Shown: positions 1 to 13,498, counted from the stretch's first letter. The stretch: DNA of 64,000 nt from Brachynemurus nebulosus (GCA_035578155.1 JAPWDM010000022.1:2729076-2793075); one strand, 5' to 3'. Program-made: numbers and translations. The notes: generated by a model from the letters alone, not told the origin.

Positions 1-425
1 CTAACTCAATCGGATACAAAATTTCAGCCCTCTAGGTTTTTTTGGGTGACCTGTACAAGTGACAAACTTCGAAAGCGTCGGAAAAGCATGAAATTGAAGC
101 TTAAAAATGGTAGGGGTAGGGAGTAAAATATTAGGTACATACTCTACGTACGGACTCTAGCAACATACAAAATTTCAATCCCCTACATTAATTCTGGGGG
201 GCTGTGGGCGTGTTAGATGCAGCCAAAACACTTTTCCCCTTCTACTCCCTTCAAATAACCAGTAGGTTGGAACATTATTTCCAACCAGTTTGGAAAAGTT
301 TTACTATTTTGTTGCCCCCCCCCCGTCACCATCCCCTTAAAGGTTCGGTCGGATCCAAAGTTGGCCTAAAATTTGACCCCACTTTTGTAATATGTGGACG
401 GCACCTAATATCTACCTTTTTAGTC
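1..425 (+). repeat. Dispersed repeat R1, copy cut by the left edge
   Basis: Shares long stretches with 29700-30220 and 10760-11110, including phrases such as CAGCCCTCTAGGTTT and TTTCCAACC(A/G)GTTTGGAAAA, in the same orientation. C-rich tracts (about 316-325) match those of the other copies. Non-coding; element class unknown, possibly Helitron-like. Confidence 0.75.
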
Positions 426-540
426 GAATTTTTCAACAGAAAAAATTAGACTATTACAGCCTATACGATAAGAACGGGACGAGATGAGAGTAGGGACGCT
501 ATCCGTTTTCGGACCCGTAGAACTGATTCTGAAGATAAAA
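426..540 (-). repeat. R1 tail module, inverted relative to the body
   Basis: Reverse complement of the tail that follows the (TA)n array at 30322-30447 (shared GTTCTACGGGTCCGAAAAC). In the other copies the tail has the same orientation as the body, so this copy is rearranged. Confidence 0.6.
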
Positions 541-548
541 ATGTCTGT

Positions 549-569
549 TATATATATATATGTATATAC

Positions 570-633
<64 letters not shown>
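549..633. repeat. (TA)n array
   Basis: Dinucleotide array with a short break near 560-575, adjoining the R1 tail module. Confidence 0.95.
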
Positions 634-640
<7 letters not shown>

Positions 641-2360
641 ATATAAGAGATATTTTATGTAAACAATCCTATTTCAGACAGAGCACTTGGTTTAAAGTTT
701 GCAATAATTCTAAATAAAACCTCATACCCCAAAATGCTCTGTTTAACAAAAGGAAGGGATTTTTTTCTGTTCAGATTTCTGTATCTCTCTTTGTATTCTA
801 TTTTTACTGTTTTTTTTATGTCTATTGTACAATATATAAATTGTAACGCACTCAATAAGATTAACATAAGCTATGAAGGAATTTCTCATATTGTTTGTGC
901 AATATTGGAGTAACAAATATATTCTAAATAGCAGACTGTAATCATAAAATTAAAATTTAGCTATTTTAACGTGTTCATTTTGTTTATTATTTTTTAACTT
1001 GAATAATTAAATATTAAATGTGATTTTAGTTACGATTGGAGCTACATAGTTAGTTCGTCAACTAACTTAATCACTCAAAGTTCAGAATTGATTAATTGAG
1101 TGTTTGTATTAGCTAAAATATTGTAGGTATTTCGGAACCAGTTACACCTAAAAACTATAATAAACTATAGGTGAAGAATATTCGTCATTACATACATACA
1201 AGTATATTTTTACAATGTTAATAAAAACTTAATATTGATACTACAGTATCACTAATTGTGTAAAATAGTTTATATGGATTATTATCTACAAAAGCATTTC
1301 TCTCTCGTGAGCAATCTGTTTATTGACTCAGTTATACCCTGCTCGAAAATAACAAGTTTAAATTAGACAAAACAATTAAACGCCTACTTAAAGGCCTGCC
1401 TAACCGTTGTACAATATTTCTAGAGAAGAGTATGCTGTCTCTTGGCCCAGTCGTCCATAGTGCATGTCGCTCTCTAGAGTGATATCTCCAGGACTAGCTC
1501 TGAGGCTATCAAAGGTTGAGTTGAGCTCCGTTTAGTTAATTCAACTGCTCTATCATTTCATCCATTCTTATATGACCTATTACCCATACTGACATTACTA
1601 GACAGTGAACTGTAAACTAATCCAACGTTTCTTATGTTGGCAATTTTGTATCACTCTCGACACTGTACTTACACTCTGGAGGACATTTGGAGGGAGCAGC
1701 CTAGCTGTCCAAGCAGATATTTACGCAATGCCCCTTCCAACTAGGTTTACTTTTTATCCATTATCAATATAGGTAGGTGGATGTTAGTACATATTACTGC
1801 ACAGTTATTGGCAGGCTATTAGACTATTATTACAGGCACAAAATAGGAAAATATTAAAGTTTACTTCTTATTAATAAAATGAGCGAACCACTGACAAGCA
1901 AGCAAGTCCCATTATTACGATTATTCCATTTTCACTGTTCTCTATAATGTGCGTGTGTGTATGTGTGCCTATATCATCTATCAAATTACATCATTTAGTA
2001 TAATAACAATTGATCGTCTATGCGTGGTTAGGTAACAGTAACGGACGATATTATTCAAAAAATTCATTATACCGACCTAGCTTTTTAAACATTGTACATA
2101 CGAGCATTACAAATAATGCTCATTTTGAAAATAATGAAGCTGATGGAACGGTCGTTCCAGAGCACAAAAGGGAAATTTTTTTATTGGAAAGTATTTTTCC
2201 CGTAAATTCTCAGGGCTCATTATTTAGAAAGAAAGAAATTCACAAATTCCTTGGATGATTTTTTTTGCTCGCAATCGATATTTTAGAGGGAAGGAGAAAT
2301 GGACATTTTCTTTTTTTTTGTTTGTCTAGGAGTAGTTACGCCTCTGCTAGATACAGTATA
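634..2360. other. AT-rich DNA, nothing identified
   Basis: No convincing coding frame, RNA gene or inverted repeat seen. Small open frames here lack protein-like composition. Confidence 0.5.
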
Positions 2361-2364
2361 TTAG

Positions 2365-2682
2365 TAAGTATATTAAAATACCCCTGTCGCAGCATCCTGC
2401 AAATTTCCGTTTATAAAAGTTAGTTTTTCTTGGAAACTAGTTGACATAGAATAATAATTTAAAGACCTTTGTTATGTGATTTTTTCTTCTCTTTCCAATC
2501 GTGTAAAAAAATTAGGGGAAATTTTGGAAAAAACTAATTTTTTTCACGAAAATTGCCAAAAAAAATCATGTTCCGGGCATCGGACGTGTCTGGTTAACGA
2601 ACTCGTCCAAAGGTTTTTGGACTTCCAATATTTTCACCAAATTTCATAAACGTAAGACGTTTCGTTCGAGAGTTATCGGGCG

Positions 2683-2769
<87 letters not shown>

Positions 2770-3010
2770 TTTAGTGAATATTATTTTCGGTTTCAAAACA
2801 AATTTTTGCCATAGTCCCGGGCTCAAGTCGCGTCATGACAGTGACTGTGATAGCTGAATTCCATTCTGGAGATTCGCTAAAACATGTGGTCAACGATGAC
2901 ATGTCACGATTATAGGGACCTCAAAACAAATTTCTGCCATAGTCCCGGGCTCAAGTCGCGTCATGGCACTGGCTGTAATAGCGGAATTCCATTCTGGAAA
3001 TTCGCTAAGA
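2365..3010. repeat. Helitron-like debris around a (TA)n array
   Basis: CCCCTGTCGCAGCATC (2382) is shared with 26649. The flank just before the array (CGTTTCGTTCGAGAGTTATC) resembles 29090-29112. After the array (2684-2763) two imperfect direct copies of about 90 bp (2790-2880 and 2925-3010) share CATAGTCCCGGGCTCAAGTC. Related post-array sequence occurs at 29220-29320 and 41110-41215. Confidence 0.65.
2684..2763. repeat. (TA)n array
   Basis: About 40 uninterrupted TA units inside the Helitron-like debris. Confidence 0.97.
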
Positions 3011-5400
3011 GCTGCCGATCAGTAATCAAAAACTAAACCCTTTACTATAAAATGGCTTATCAAACTTGCTTTAAATTGGACCTAGAATTGATCATAATGA
3101 CGTCACAATTTGAAAGCAAATAAATACCAATGAAATTATCGGTCTGTTGTTGTAAATGGGTATTCAGATCCAGACTAATAAAAATACGGACTGATAGAAA
3201 TTGAGATGTTTGCATTCAAATAGTGAATTGAATATTTCTATAATTTAGATAGGTATATTATATCTGCTTAAGTGTAACACCATTTTCATAAAAAGCGCAC
3301 TAGCATACACAACCAGTTCTTCATTGTATCAGTAATGTAATGCTAGCGATTAAAAAAGAAAGTTAAAAAAAAAAAGTTTGGTATTTTAAAAAAATTATTA
3401 TTTAAAAATATATAAAAAACAATGATTATTTATTAAAAACAAAATCACAGTTTAAATAATAGTTTGTTCCGCAAACAGTTAGGAAACAGGATGACGTCAG
3501 AATGTACATTTGGAATTTGAAAATTCCAAGGGTTATCCGTGTTAGGTAAATAATGCAAAACATAATGCAGTGAAAATATCATCACTAAAGTAAATTTAAT
3601 TTAGAAAAACTTTGCAGGTCAAATTATTATGTGAAAATTTACTATTGACAATTATGTAAATTATTTACTTTGTCTAATATTCGCCGATTTTTTTAAGATT
3701 TTTAGTAACGTTGGCAGTGCAATATTAACTGTCATTAAATTTGTATTATTTTTACAGCTTGTCATTAGTTACTTTTGATATTTTCTTGTAATTTTAGTGT
3801 ATTTTGTGATCTTTAAGATATTTCTCATATTTAATTATTATGGTGGCTTAAAATATCTGGTGAAAGCTCTTGTGCTGCTAAATTTTATTTAAATCATTCA
3901 AAAGAAAATTTCAATTTTTTTTTTCTTTTTTTTTTTTTTTTTTTTTTGAGTGTCGTCTGATCCGGATTTGTAAGTATTATTATAGTTTGAATGCTTATTT
4001 AAAAATAAATATACGTTAAATAATAATAAATATTTTATAATAATTCAGTTAATATTTTAGATTTTGACAATGGTAGGTACTAATAGGTCGTGACAAACTA
4101 AATTCTCGTTTATACTATCATTAATCGCGTTTGCTCAATTCATTTTGAAAAAGTTGCTTTTAGTTGTTTATATAATTTAATATGACTATTATCAACCCTA
4201 AATTTCACATGTATAAACACATACAGCCACATAAACAAAAAAAGACATTCATAATTGTTTGTACTTATATCAAAAAAAGATAGAAAGTGCGTTTCGTTAC
4301 TGTCTATAGTAATAATCTTTTATTTATACTGTGACAAAATTGAAAACGAAAATAAATTGTTTAGCTATTTAGTAAAACTGTCCATTCTAAACTTTAATTA
4401 TGTACTATTCATACAAGACGAACTGTACTGGAACGGTATTATTAAGAGTGGAATTATAAAGAATTTATATCATATTTGTACCCACAGTTTATTGTATATC
4501 ATTCCGAAACGAAAAGTGGACGATCGACATTTTTTGTTGGACAATAATGTGCACGCTTAAATCGAAAAATTCCCAAAGTGGGTGCTAACTTCACAGAGTT
4601 CATACCCCCTTAAGCGATCTGTGTTATATGTATACATATTTAAGAATATAGGAAAAAGAAACAAACTTGTTTTTCTCAGTGTTTCCACCGTAATGTAACA
4701 TTTATCTACGCAAAATAATTTATTCAATTGGTTTATTAAAATTCTGAGTTTGTTAGATTCCATTTTACATAATCACATCCATTTGTACATTAATATCACT
4801 TGACATTGCATAATGAATGAGCAATGATTGCAGTCTTCAAGAACTGCAGGATAGTAACCTATTCGTAGTACTATCAGTATATTATCATAACATAGTCAGT
4901 CATTCGCTAGAGTATATTAGCATTATAATTTGTAGTAAGGTTGTTGCAATATACCAAGTATTGAGCATTTTCACTTAATGAGAATACCATACAGCATATA
5001 CCTGATATATTATATATGTTCACATATATTATAGAATTAATTTGCACACAATATGTCTCTCAATATGTATACTAACGTAATACTAGGTATGTATGTATTA
5101 ATTCACTTAATTAAATCTGTAAATCAGTAAAAGTATTTAACAATAAGATTTACTATAATCAACACATCTACCTGTTAAATCATTCCGATTTTGATTTCAG
5201 ATTTGAAAACAATTACAGTTAGATTTTGTATGATAAATAACTTTTTGTGCATCTTTACTATTTCTATTCATCGTAGGTTTCTTTACAAACACCTTCGTAT
5301 TAAATAATAAATTAATAATATCGAGTATCTTTTACTAGCAAGGCGGATTTTAACTGAAGTTTTATATTTCTTAAAAATAAGCATCTTACAAAATTTTTTA
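3011..5400. other. AT-rich DNA, nothing identified
   Basis: Contains a poly-T tract (about 3917-3948). Open frames at 4255-4560 and 4557-4763 have no recognisable domain. Confidence 0.5.
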
Positions 5401-5401
5401 A

Positions 5402-5946
5402 GGGTAACGGACCTCCCTATCTTCCGCCATGTTAGCTTATGTCCCTTGTTCTTAAAAACCATTAGAGATAGAGATCTAAAAGTTTTACCACTATTTACAT
5501 CCTTTTTCAACATTCTCTCCAATTGATTTTTGCTTAGCTCAATTTATTTGTTCGATAAAAATTTTTTATGAGTAACTATAGATTCTTTAAATATAAAAGG
5601 ACCCATAAAAAATATTTTGACTTTTTTGTTTTTAAATATTTTTAAAAACCAATTGGAGAGATTATGTATAGTAATGCCCTATATGTACGTATATGTGCAA
5701 AGTTTCTAGATCCTAGCTTTAACGGTTATTGAGAAAAAGGTACATTTATTTAAAAAAAAATTGTTTTCGGAGAAATAGATTTATTTACATCGCGCTTGCA
5801 TGGTGTCAGAAAACATTTTTCTCTTATCTAATACAAATGAAATATCGCGCGTTGGCTGTCTCTACCTCGTATATCAAAAGCTACATGTTTTAGGACACAC
5901 AAAAAGCATATTAAATACTGTACTTACATATATACTTATCTATATA

Positions 5947-6039
<93 letters not shown>

Positions 6040-6275
6040 GTAGCCAACATCAAAGGGTGTAATTAGCATAAATCTTAAGCTCATAGTGATGAAAACACGG
6101 ATTTAAAATATGTTTTTTTTTGTGTCCAAAAATTGGGAGTTTTCAGAGACGAGGTTGAGACAAAGTACGCGCGATATGTCTTATGTTATATATCAATTTA
6201 AAGAGCAGAAAACGAGCTACAATAATCAATCAAAATAAAAAAAGTCAATTAAAAAAAAATTAAGGTCTGCTTCCC
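5402..6275. mobile_element. Candidate piggyBac-like non-autonomous element
   Basis: Flanked by TTAA on both sides (5398-5401 and 6276-6279). Imperfect terminal repeats GGGTAACGGACCT and GGGAAGCAGACCT (10 of 13 match). A (TA)n array sits inside. No transposase frame remains. Confidence 0.5.
5949..6037. repeat. (TA)n array
   Basis: Array inside the 5402-6275 candidate element. It creates a spurious Ile-Tyr open frame. Confidence 0.97.
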
Positions 6276-6289
6276 TTAAACCGTGTTTG

Positions 6290-7860
6290 ATTTTAAAGTT
6301 CCATAAATGTTCTATTAATAATAAAAAAAAAATTACCTACATATTAAAACTACAAACCACATATTTGGGCTTTGGTCTTAGCTTATCCGCTTTGAACTAC
6401 CTTCCCCTAGGTCATTTCTCTTAAATCTTACACCACTTACACTTACAATTACAATGGTTAATAATGAAAATAGATTTGTAAATCTAAAACGAAAAACAAC
6501 ATTATAAATATTTATTTTTTACCAAACATTGCAACAGTAAATCATTTTTGTAAACAATTACATTCCTTAATTTTTGGAAAAAATTTTATTTTTTCAAATA
6601 TAACTAAGAATAATGGAACTAAATTTTCACATTGCTTAATACAAACATTTTTCTATCGGAAAATTACTTATCACAGCATAAAATATTGGTAATTTTTGAG
6701 ATTGAACGAACTAGTTTAAAAAATTTTCCTAATTTGGTCCTCAAATCCTGATGAATATTTTCAGTCTGTTTATTACTTTTTGAAGTCGGTTTTTTAAAAT
6801 AGCTTGGGGCTTTTGACTTGGCAGTGCGCAGAAAACGAATTTAACACGTACATCTAATAGTAGGTAATAAATGAGGGAACGAAAAAGAACAATATGTTTG
6901 TTAAAAAGGTGTCTCTTTTTAATATAATTTAAACCTAAGTATTTTTCAGATGTTATTGTCTCATACTTTTAATGTATTTTCAAATATATCTATCTGTATC
7001 ATGCGCGAGTTACTGCCAAGTAAAAGCCTTTTAGTTACAATGCTTATCAGCCCACCCTATTGCAATATTTTATTTGGTTTTTAATTTTTTTCTTAAATTC
7101 CAAATTTCATACATTTAGGTGAAATAGCTTCCAAAATACTAATGTCCAAAAATCATAATTTTGGGCACTCACTGACTGCTTTGAAATTTGGAATATACAT
7201 AGTCTTTAAAATAGTAATTACTAGGAAAATAAAATATCGATGAAAATCAACCAATTTTTCAAGTCATCAAAGAATTTTTTTAAACTAGGTACTAATGGAA
7301 TTAGCATATTGTGCAATAAGTGCGGGAAATTGTTGGTTGCCCACGAAAGCGAAGTTGAGCGCACGAACGTAGGCTCGAGTGGTCAATCGACAATCCCTCA
7401 CGAGTTGCACATACTATTTTTTATTACGACTTTCACATACTTTTTTCTATTATTATTACTTTTCTGACATTTTTATTACTTTTTAAAATAATATTTTTGA
7501 GTGTTCGTGTTTTTTTTTTTCTGAATTAAATATTGTTTAGATTACTTTGTTAGTGGTTTCTATAGAAATAATTATGAAATATTTAGTGTTTTGATTAAAT
7601 TTTGCCTGTTTTATTGTCAATTTGCGTGCGGAAAGTTTACTTTTCGTACGCAAAAAAGTATGTGGGAAGAGTACAGTGGGCAAACAGCTATTTTGCGTAC
7701 AGAAATGTGTGCGCCAAGTTAGTACTTCTCCTGCATCAGTAATAAAAAATTATTTTTAGGATAATTGGATCAACATAAATTAAGAAAGATGTTACTTTAA
7801 TTTTCAAAGTAAAGAATTTGGTATATACTTTTAAAATTGCCATAATTATTCATATTATTG
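6290..7860. other. AT-rich DNA, nothing identified
   Basis: GAAGTCGGTTTTTTA near 6782 resembles the 3' end of a common insect dispersed repeat. No gene seen. Confidence 0.4.
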
Positions 7861-7879
7861 AAGATGGTTAAAAAATTAC

Positions 7880-8050
7880 TAAACCAATGTCAATAGAATT
7901 TTTATGGGACCATCTGGAGAGCTTTATCTACTAACTGAAAAAAGAATGGGGCAAATTGGTTCCGAAATGTTGGTGAAATCCGTGTACATACATAAAAAAA
8001 AACTTACGGGTTGAATTGAGTACCTCCTCGTTTTTAAAGTCGGTTAAAAA
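7880..8050 (+). repeat. Dispersed-repeat 3' end ending in GTCGGTTAAAAA
   Basis: The stretch ends GAGTACCTCCTCG, then TTTAAAGTCGGTTAAAAA, a phrase I recognise from repeat 3' ends in many insect genomes. The class is uncertain. Confidence 0.4.
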
Positions 8051-8289
8051 TACATAATTTTAGAATTGTTATCTGAAATGAGTGTTGATATTATAAAGAA
8101 GCAGCAAAAAATAATTATCATAGTTACTTCAAAATAATATTCAGAAATATCAATGTCAAGTTTAGAAATATTTTACGTAAATTTCATTTTAAAAACGGAT
8201 AATATGTATTAAAATCAAAATGTTTTTAAAAATAAACATGTTTTTAAAAATGTCTGCAAAGTCACTAACACTCCCAAAAGGGATACTCC

Positions 8290-8580
8290 TAAAATTATTA
8301 ACAGGGGATTTTAATTTGGAAGTTAAGTTCCTCCTAAGATTATTAATATGGAAATCTACAAAAAGATTTCAGAGCATGCAAATTAGATATATTAATACAG
8401 CTATTTTAGAGACTTTAGTTTCGTTTGGTGAGCGGGGCGAATTATCATTTGACAAGCATACTGAAGCAGTATATAATTATAAGGAACTGATTTTGTACAG
8501 AATATCTGACTGAAAAAAAAATTCTGCTTATAATTAAAATAATTCTACGCGGGTGAAACTGCAAGGTACAGTTAGTAAGT
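8290..8580 (+). mobile_element. Helitron-like 3' end
   Basis: AAGGAACTGATTTTGTACAG (8481) precedes GCGGGTGAAACTGC, a short palindrome, and ends CAGTTAGT. The same order occurs at 49880-50332, where it ends CACAGCTAGT. Helitrons end in a short hairpin followed by CTRR; here the CTAG is degraded to TTAG. Confidence 0.5.
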
Positions 8581-8592
8581 TATAAAATTTAA

Positions 8593-9220
8593 CCTTTTGC
8601 GCTCCGAGTGTATTTTTACCAAAGAGTGCAGCAACTCCGAGACACTTTTGCTTTGGAGCATATAAAAAATACATTTCTGTTTTACTAAAAAAAGACCTTG
8701 ATGTTATTATTAATTTATTTATTTAATTAATTTAGTTTGTGATAAAATAAACAGAAATTGAAATTTATATTTTGTAATTCAATAAAGTGTGATATCTGTA
8801 GAAACAATCTCCCATATGCATACATGACTAAGTTTTTTATTTGGACATGTGTCACAATATTCGGTTGTTTCACGTCTTCCGGAATTACCTTTCCGCTTAG
8901 AACACACTACACAGTACATATTATGTGTTATTTTTATATTTCCTCTACGGAGTTGCAAATGTATAAATTTCAAATTTTTTTAAAAATACGTATGTACATA
9001 CATATAGGATCATCCTGTATCGTGCCTTGATAATATTGTACTTTAGAGTGGGACTCACCTCCCGTAGGGGTATAACTACTAGGGATCTGGTAAAATCAGT
9101 GGTGCAATAGCGGCGCCTACGGAGTTAGTGTACTGATAGCAAATGGCGTAATAGCGGCGCCTACGGAGTTAGCGCACTAATAGAAATGGCGCCATAGCGG
9201 CGCCTACGGAATGCAAAGGG
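8593..9220. mobile_element. piggyBac-like element with transposase remnant
   Basis: Flanked by TTAA (8589-8592 and 9221-9224). The ends read CCTTTTGCGCTCCG and, in reverse, CCCTTTGCATTCCG. Near the right end CGGCGCCTACGGA occurs three times with spacing of about 50 bp, possibly transposase-binding subterminal repeats. The inside retains the end of a piggyBac transposase on the minus strand. Confidence 0.75.
8779..8973 (-). pseudogene. piggyBac transposase C-terminal cysteine-rich domain (remnant)
   Basis: The minus-strand frame reads YCVVCSKRKGNSGRRETTEY, then CDTCPNKKLSHVC. This is the CxxC...RRET...CxxC...C zinc-binding pattern that closes piggyBac transposases and binds the subterminal DNA. 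The catalytic core is absent, so this is a 3' relic inside a deletion derivative. Confidence 0.75.
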
Positions 9221-9224
9221 TTAA

Positions 9225-10145
9225 ACTCGAACAAAACTACTGAAATGTTAAAAAAAATATTTATTCAATTTTTAACAAAATAGCAAGGTGAAAATTATGT
9301 AGGTTATTCTTAAGTTAATCTAATGTTAAGTAAACTAAAATATGTTTAAGTTTAGTATAGAAATAATCTCGAAAAAATGGCACAAATGGAAACACGATAA
9401 TAATCCAACAATTCAGTTGCCAGTTAATAATTTACAATAATCGAAGAGTGTATACCATTTTTCCATTGCTTAAAAAAGGTTAAAATTTTAAAAATTATCT
9501 GTGAAAATTGTATGTAATTCAAAATAAATTTTAAATTTTTGAACCCCGACTGCGCGTTAGCGAAAAATTTTTTAAATATATTGAATTAAATTACTCTATA
9601 TTTTCTTTAAATATATCGAATTAAATCACTCTATATTTTTTTTAAATATATCGAATTAAATTACTCTATATCGAATCGTCACCTCTTCCGATTGATAGGG
9701 GTTGGTACTAGGGTTATTAAGCGGGAGGACCGAACTTAAGTAAATTTATCATACACTTCTACTTAACATAAAATAAGCGTACGGTATAAATATTCGTGTA
9801 CATGTTACATTCATTTTAAAATATGGATCATTAATATTTGCCATTGCAAAAAAAATAGCATATAACAATTATTATTAAATGTAAATTATAATGTTTTTGT
9901 TAGTTTCCTAAATGAAAAAACATTTATTTTCAACAAAAATAATTACATCTCATTTTCAAAATGTCTATACTATTTAACAGCATGGCAGTATCCTACACAC
10001 ACAAATATATATTTATATATATTCAGAAGAATATATTGCATAAATACAGGCAGTTCTAGTACTTACGGCATGTTCGATTCTACAATTAGTCGAAATAACG
10101 CAATGTAACCGAAATCAGATTAATCCTTGCATTTCTGCATAAAAT
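9225..10145. other. AT-rich DNA with a short tandem repeat
   Basis: Apart from three copies of an approximately 37-bp unit at 9565-9672 (AAATATATCGAATTAAAT with variants), nothing identified. Confidence 0.6.
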
Positions 10146-10655
10146 AAAAAAGGCCGAGAGCAGCTGGGCCCCATCACGGAAGTCGAATTTTTCCCTTCAT
10201 CTTCGGTATTGAATGTCTACAAGCGAAATGTGATTGAAAGTCTACAAACGATTTGTCATTTTGGTGGTTTCAAAACTGATGATGAGTGTCCGGCTGATCG
10301 GGACTTTATAAAAAGGTTTTAAGTTTTTAAGGGCTGAATCTCAGTAAATTTCAATTTTGTGCCGATAGCAGTTAGCAGGAAAAAAGCCAACACAATTGGT
10401 ACGAGGGCATTCCTACCCATGCTTATCCGCCAATTGCCTTCGTGTTTTATTTTTAAATATTAAAAAAGGACCTTAAAATAGTAAACTGGAAAGCCTTTAT
10501 GAAGATATTTTTTCCTTCCAAAAAAATCCAAAATTTCTATTTTATAAATAATAAAAATCCAAAATTACTACTTTATAAATAAACATTCACTCAAATAATA
10601 TTTTTAAATTACTTAATATGTATGTATTGCATTTGTTATAAAAGTAAGTTCATGT
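10146..10655 (+). repeat. Dispersed repeat R3, copy 1
   Basis: About 500 bp nearly identical and co-oriented with 26088-26600, including CATCTTCGGTATTGA and CCCATGCTTATCCGCC. No tRNA-like promoter boxes or terminal inverted repeats seen. Class unknown. Confidence 0.85.
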
Positions 10656-10694
10656 TCATTTTTTTTTAAATTTTTCAATTTACTTAAGTCTTAT

Positions 10695-11136
10695 AGTATA
10701 AGTACAAAGCATTTAAAACATATTTAACAATACCATTGAATTTCGTTGTAAAAATGGAAGAAGTTGGGGGGAGAGTAATGTGGAATCCCTAAAAGCACAA
10801 TCTAGGTACGAACTTTATCAACACACCAAATTTCAACTCTCTGCGTTAATTCTGGGGGGCTGTGGGCGTGTTAGATCCCGCCAAAATCCTTTTTCTCCCT
10901 CTACTCCCTCCAAATCATCCTAGGAAGCTGAATTGTGAATATGTTGTAGATGTTGTAGATAATCGACTGAAACATTATTTCCAACCGGTTTGGAAAATTT
11001 TTATTGTTTTTTTGCCCCCCACCACCTCCCTAAGGGTTGGGTCGGATCCAAAATTTGACCCTATTTTGATAGTATGAAGTGCATCGGAAGTGAGCCCCAC
11101 TTACCAAATTTCAGTTCTTAACTCCCATAGGGGGCC

Positions 11137-11211
<75 letters not shown>

Positions 11212-11350
11212 TCTCGCCGTTCTCATCGTATAGACTGCATAAGTCTAATTTTTTCAAGGAAAAATTCGACTGAAAAACATTAAGTTTTACAAGGACATAA
11301 TTAAGCATAAAAATTTGATTCAAAAAATGTATCTTGAACTCATACACTTT
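10695..11350 (+). repeat. R1 copy with internal deletion, plus (TA)n
   Basis: Starts like 29320 (CATTTAAAACA(T/C)ATTTAACA) but lacks the repeated middle part. It carries the C-rich tract, then (TA)n at 11140-11208, then the tail CCTCTCGCCGTTCTCATCG. Confidence 0.8.
11140..11208. repeat. (TA)n array
   Basis: Array between R1 body and R1 tail, the same relative position as in the copy at 30254-30321. Confidence 0.97.
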
Positions 11351-11808
11351 TTAAATACGTATGAGTTCAAGTTTTTTTAGTTTATTACATATAGGATGAT
11401 AGAATCTAGGATATACAGCAACAATTTTGATTAGTATGTTAAATCCAACACTCCTTCCAAAACGTGTGTTGTTTTGCTGAAAAATATCAATAGAAATATG
11501 TTAATCTTAATAAGGTAGCTCGTAATAAATGGTATCATATTGCGGCCGACGTTAGTCGAGGATTACCTGTACACCAAAATAACAAATATTTTAAAATAAT
11601 AAAACTGAAACGTTTTTGTGCAATTTGTTGTAAAAGCAATAATAAAAATAGAGCGTCTATTTGTCTGACCTATCCTGGTTGCAATATTTTAAAATAACTG
11701 AATATTAAATGTATATGTTTTTATTATTGTGTATTGCGAAAATTTATTTAAAACAATATGATATATTTTTTATTCAAATTAAAAAAAAATGTGTATCATC
11801 GATATATT
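11351..11808. other. AT-rich DNA, nothing identified
   Basis: No coding or repeat structure recognised. Confidence 0.5.
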
Positions 11809-11816
11809 GTTTTAGT

Positions 11817-12636
11817 CAGGGCCGACTGGAGGGTGATGTAAACGGTGGAACGCACCAGGCTTCGCTTTACAAAATTCTAAATGTAACTCTTGCAAGACAA
11901 GGTTCATTTATTTCAAGCCCTAAGCTTATGTATAAAAAAATGTGGATGGCAGTGTGTCAGGAGTGTGTCAGATACCGCTTAAGGCATTTAGTTGGTCGGT
12001 GTCGGTCACCGGATTGCACGACAATTGTTATATATTGTTATACCATTATTGCTTGAACTGCACGTTGCTCTGTCCGCTAATATGTGTTAGGTAGTTGTGT
12101 GTGTGAATACTCACACAGAAGCAAACATGAAACCCACACCACTACAAACAGTGTGTACCTACACAACATAGTGGTGGGAGTAGAGGGGATTTTTTGTCTA
12201 CGCAAGTATCAGTAGTACAGAGATAGCAAATTAGTTTCTGATTATTATTCTGTGATTTATTTAACGAAATCGAAATTTTTCGTTGAGTTTTGCGTTTTAA
12301 AATAACAATTTTAAGATATCTATTTAAACAATATACGTAATTTATTTAAAATTTAATTCAAATTTTGTTACTATTCTTAAAATTGTATTAACCTCATCAT
12401 TTATACTATTACCATTGTATCTACAGAAAAATCTTTTTGAAGATAAAAGGTAATAAAATTTTACTTAGAATCTAGTATTAGTCAGAATCGATTTACCTCT
12501 TCAGTTACTTTATTTATTAAATTCATCGTATTATCTAATTTACGGTGATATTCGACTTTGCTATAAAATTTTTACAAAATCGAAATAAAAATTACATATT
12601 ACTGAGGGGCCCTCACTTTTGGTCGAGTCGGCCCTG
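11817..12636. mobile_element. hAT-like non-autonomous element
   Basis: Terminal inverted repeat CAGGGCCGACT at both ends. The flanking 8-mers GTTTTAGT (11809-11816) and GTTTCAAT (12637-12644) match at 6 of 8 positions, as expected of an old hAT duplication. The open frame over its left end has no transposase motif. Confidence 0.65.
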
Positions 12637-12644
12637 GTTTCAAT

Positions 12645-13498
12645 AACGTAAAATTACGATCAGAGGAAGAACAATAACGTGTAATATTATTTTAGTTATA
12701 AAATATTGCGGTTTCAACTATTTATTACAGGTTTATTTTTAAATTTGCAATTATAACGCTCGAAATATTAAATAGTAGCACTAATTTTATTGCAATCAAA
12801 TTTTGAGACCAATAAATAATAATTAATTGATGTTTTTAAACTAGAACTTTTTTAATTGCTTCACTTTTAATTGCCTGCCCTCTGTTATTATTTTTTTCGC
12901 TTATTATTTTGATTAATTTTTTTTGACTTTTCCAATGTGAAAATAATTTAAATATTGATAATGTACCTGTCTTCGGTGATATTTCCTTCTGGAATTCGTT
13001 TAAAATGTTTTAAATTTTAGTCGAAAGCCGTTGCATTCAATAACCAATATCATAAATTTTGGAATGTGCACACCACCACATAATTAGTTGTATCTCTTCC
13101 CCGCACTCCATATGAATCTAATAGTGTAGGCAAAAATTTCTGATTTACCCCATAGCGGCATTATTTTTTTGAAATAGAGTATTTGAGTGTATTTGAAACA
13201 GTATAGCAAGATAAGCATAGGGAAATGGCCCCCATAGTCGATGTCTGTAATAATAATATATGGAATAACATTGGTACCCCCAAGTTATTACCAAATATAG
13301 GGTCATTGACCCTTAACCTTGATTTGGCCTTGAGATATTAACCAAAATATGTGTGAGTGCTGTAACTTTTCAAACTCAATTTTCTCAAAAACTATAACAC
13401 CTAGGAAAATAAAACCGACCACCGATTTCACCACCCACAAAAACCAATCATCAAATCTTGCTCTTCTTAATTGAGTCCGTGGTTAGTTCTTTCTCGGA
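12645..13498. other. AT-rich DNA, nothing identified
   Basis: No gene or bounded repeat recognised. Confidence 0.5.

Noticed and set aside
7240..7467. 75-codon frame with CNKCGK
   Set aside because: A single CxxC with no second zinc ligand pair and a low-complexity hydrophobic end; not convincing.
11709..12056. 115-codon frame with Cys-rich end (CQECVRYRLRHLVGRC)
   Set aside because: It spans the left boundary of the hAT-like element and has no recognised domain; likely chance.
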